A DNA stretch of 41,532 nucleotides, from positions 6,027 through 47,558 of the forward strand of contig CAJUEB010000001.1 of assembly GCA_910585135.1 (NCBI GenBank), written 5' to 3'. The stretch comes from an uncultured Eubacteriales bacterium (GTDB lineage Bacteria > Bacillota > Clostridia > Peptostreptococcales > Anaerovoracaceae). The notes under the pieces were generated by a model that saw nothing but the letters and a program-made list of their open reading frames with translations, did no database searches and was not told where the DNA came from. The translations under genes and the position numbers were made by a program. Positions 40,156-41,532 of this stretch are shown here, in pieces. Within the stretch, counting starts at the first letter, position 1, and every line of letters begins with the position of its first letter.

Positions 40156-41532
40156 CTATCTTTTCCTGCAATTCTCCCGTTTCAGCATTTCCGGCTTCCC
40201 ATCCTGTATTTCCGATCCCTCGTCTCTGCATTTCCTAACGTTTTTTCCCGCATACCGTTCCATCATCTCATACACCTTTCCCATATCCAGCGCCTTGCGC
40301 ACGCCATCTGCCAAAATATCATACTGCCGCTGCACATACGCATGATGAGAAACAGGCGCAGCGGTTTCATAATCAATGCCCTTTTTCCTGCAAAGCTCAG
40401 CCGCAAGACGCTCCGTAAGCGTTCCCGTATCGAACAAACCATGCAGGTAAGTGCCAAAAACATTCCCGCTCCAGCACCCATCGTCACAGCCATTTTCAAG
40501 ACGGCAAAAAGGCGCGCCATGCACAGCAGTCTGCCCCATATGTATTTCATAGCCCGCAAGCGCACACCCGGCAAACGGCTCTGCCACCGCCTCCGCCTGA
40601 TACCTGGTTCTGGTCTTATCCCTGGTAAATACCGTATCGATCGGCAGCAGACCCATTCCCCGTATATGCGCGAGGCTGCTTTCAATTCGCTCCGGGTCTG
40701 ACAAACCGACGCCCAGCATTTGATAACCGCCACAGATGCCCAGCACAGGTACGCCCGCCGCTGCCAGCTTCTGAATCGCTGCCTCTAGCCCGTTCTGCCG
40801 CATCCACAGCAAATCATCTATCGTGTTTTTTGTTCCCGGCAATATAATAAGATCCGGGAATTTCAACGCTGCTGCCTGGCTTACATACCGCACGCCCAGC
40901 ACCGGATGCGCCGCAAGCGGCGCAAAATCCGTAAAATTAGAAATTCTCGGCAGCCGAATGACCGTGATATCGACAGGCTTTTCCGCCTTTTGCTGCGCAA
41001 GGCGGGAAGACAAGGAATCTTCATCATCGATATCCACCGCAAGATACGGCACGACGCCCAAAATCGGAATGCCCGTTTTTTCCTCCAGCACGGAAAGCCC
41101 AGGACGGAGGATCTCCAAGTCACCGCGAAACTTATTGATGATCAGCCCCTCTATGCGCGACTTTTCCTCATGTTCAAGCAACGCTGCCGTCCCATATAGC
41201 TGCGCAAAGACACCGCCCCGGTCGATATCCCCAGCAAGCAGCACAGGAGCATCAGCGGCGGCCGCCATTCCCATATTGACGATATCATGCTCCCGCAGAT
41301 TGATTTCCGCCGGGCTTCCTGCACCTTCTATCACGACGATATCATACTCTGCTGCAAGTCCATGAAAAGCCTCCATGACCTCCGGAACCAATTGCTCTTT
41401 GTACGCATAATATTCCGCCGCCGTCATGTGCGCCCGCACCTTTCCGCAAACAATTACCTGGCTTCCCGTATCGCTGGAAGGCTTGAGTAAAATAGGGTTC
41501 ATCCGCACCTGCGCTTCAATTCCCGCCGCCTC
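40156..41532 (-). CDS. cbiP: Cobyric acid synthase, N-terminus cut by right edge
   Basis: CbiP/CobQ amidates four side chains of adenosylcobyrinate a,c-diamide using glutamine and ATP. The frame is open to the last base; about 40-60 N-terminal residues with the P-loop lie outside. Visible parts: MNPILLKPSSDTGSQVIV, the dethiobiotin-synthetase-like domain (VIEGAGSPAEINLREHDIVNMGMA, DIDRGGVFAQLYGT), and the glutamine amidotransferase part with nucleophile Cys in GICGGYQMLG, YEIHMGQT and GTYLHGLFD. The C-terminal ~30 residues are rich in Arg, Lys and Glu and are not conserved. Member of the B12 cluster with cbiC. Confidence 0.95.
   Translation of the reverse strand, partial: EAAGIEAQVRMNPILLKPSSDTGSQVIVCGKVRAHMTAAEYYAYKEQLVPEVMEAFHGLAAEYDIVVIEGAGSPAEINLREHDIVNMGMAAAADAPVLLAGDIDRGGVFAQLYGTAALLEHEEKSRIEGLIINKFRGDLEILRPGLSVLEEKTGIPILGVVPYLAVDIDDEDSLSSRLAQQKAEKPVDITVIRLPRISNFTDFAPLAAHPVLGVRYVSQAAALKFPDLIILPGTKNTIDDLLWMRQNGLEAAIQKLAAAGVPVLGICGGYQMLGVGLSDPERIESSLAHIRGMGLLPIDTVFTRDKTRTRYQAEAVAEPFAGCALAGYEIHMGQTAVHGAPFCRLENGCDDGCWSGNVFGTYLHGLFDTGTLTERLAAELCRKKGIDYETAAPVSHHAYVQRQYDILADGVRKALDMGKVYEMMERYAGKNVRKCRDEGSEIQDGKPEMLKRENCRKR

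Noticed and set aside
40230..41525. Long plus-strand open frames antisense to cbiP, recD2, pcrA and the EF-G-like gene
   Set aside because: They mirror strongly conserved genes on the other strand and show no recognisable protein motifs or ribosome sites.

Overview
The window looks like a chromosomal segment of an anaerobic, low-to-mid GC Firmicute of the class Clostridia. The reasons are the cdaA-cdaR-glmM-glmS block, long-form HPF, YacL-type PIN/TRAM next to a CarD-like gene and ispDF, strong AGGAGG ribosome binding sites, sigma-A type promoters, and fermentation genes (CoA-acylating aldehyde dehydrogenase, aminoacyl-CoA ammonia lyase). An amino-acid fermenter of the Anaerovoracaceae / old Eubacteriales family XIII type would fit, but this is an inference. 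No tRNA, rRNA, CRISPR array, prophage or intact insertion sequence was seen.

Layout. 1-5034, minus strand: cyclic-di-AMP and amino-sugar operon cdaA-cdaR-glmM-glmS with a clear promoter; glmS runs off the left edge. 5065-6119: hpf with terminator and promoter, then a cluster of structured repeats and a 199-bp element with 19-bp terminal inverted repeats. 6118-11725, minus: comF, recD2, a divergent CCA-adding-enzyme homologue and a YhaM-like OB/HD nuclease with a folded leader. 11832-19024, minus: chemoreceptor, an AIR-synthase-fold protein, ligA and pcrA. 19298-20239: a site-2-type M50 protease. 20217-28760, minus: a long convoy starting at carD (carD, yacL, ispDF, proS, TRIC-family gene, two chromate-transporter halves, Nudix hydrolase, cyclophilin, flavodoxin/ferredoxin), closed by a strong terminator. 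28736-28999: three tandem copies of the same structured repeat found beside hpf. 29080-32134, plus: the only plus-strand genes, an OmpR-type two-component system and a PHP phosphatase. 32367-36125, minus: radA and an EF-G-like GTPase. 36278-38554, minus: a strongly promoted pair, CoA-acylating aldehyde dehydrogenase and beta-alanyl-CoA/3-aminobutyryl-CoA-type ammonia lyase. 38844-41532, minus: cobalamin genes cbiC and cbiP (cut by the right edge), separated by a 616-bp non-coding stretch rich in short repeats.

How they fit together: envelope precursor supply and c-di-AMP signalling (cdaA-glmS), DNA repair and uptake (comF, recD2, ligA, pcrA, radA), isoprenoid synthesis and tRNA charging (ispDF, proS), stress and transcription control (hpf, carD), and amino-acid fermentation with B12 synthesis at the right end.

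The least expected item is the repeat family shared by the hpf and carD upstream regions. Each copy is a 47-48-nt hairpin (AATGAACGC / GCGTTCATT closing stem around a CGGC-GCCG tip). The copies are separated by a second, sequence-variable inverted repeat. At four of the six such sites the inverted repeat runs straight into, or to within a few bases of, an extended -10 motif (TGnTATAAT or TGGTATTAT) on the minus strand. Stem changes are matched by compensating changes on the other arm, so the fold itself seems to be conserved.
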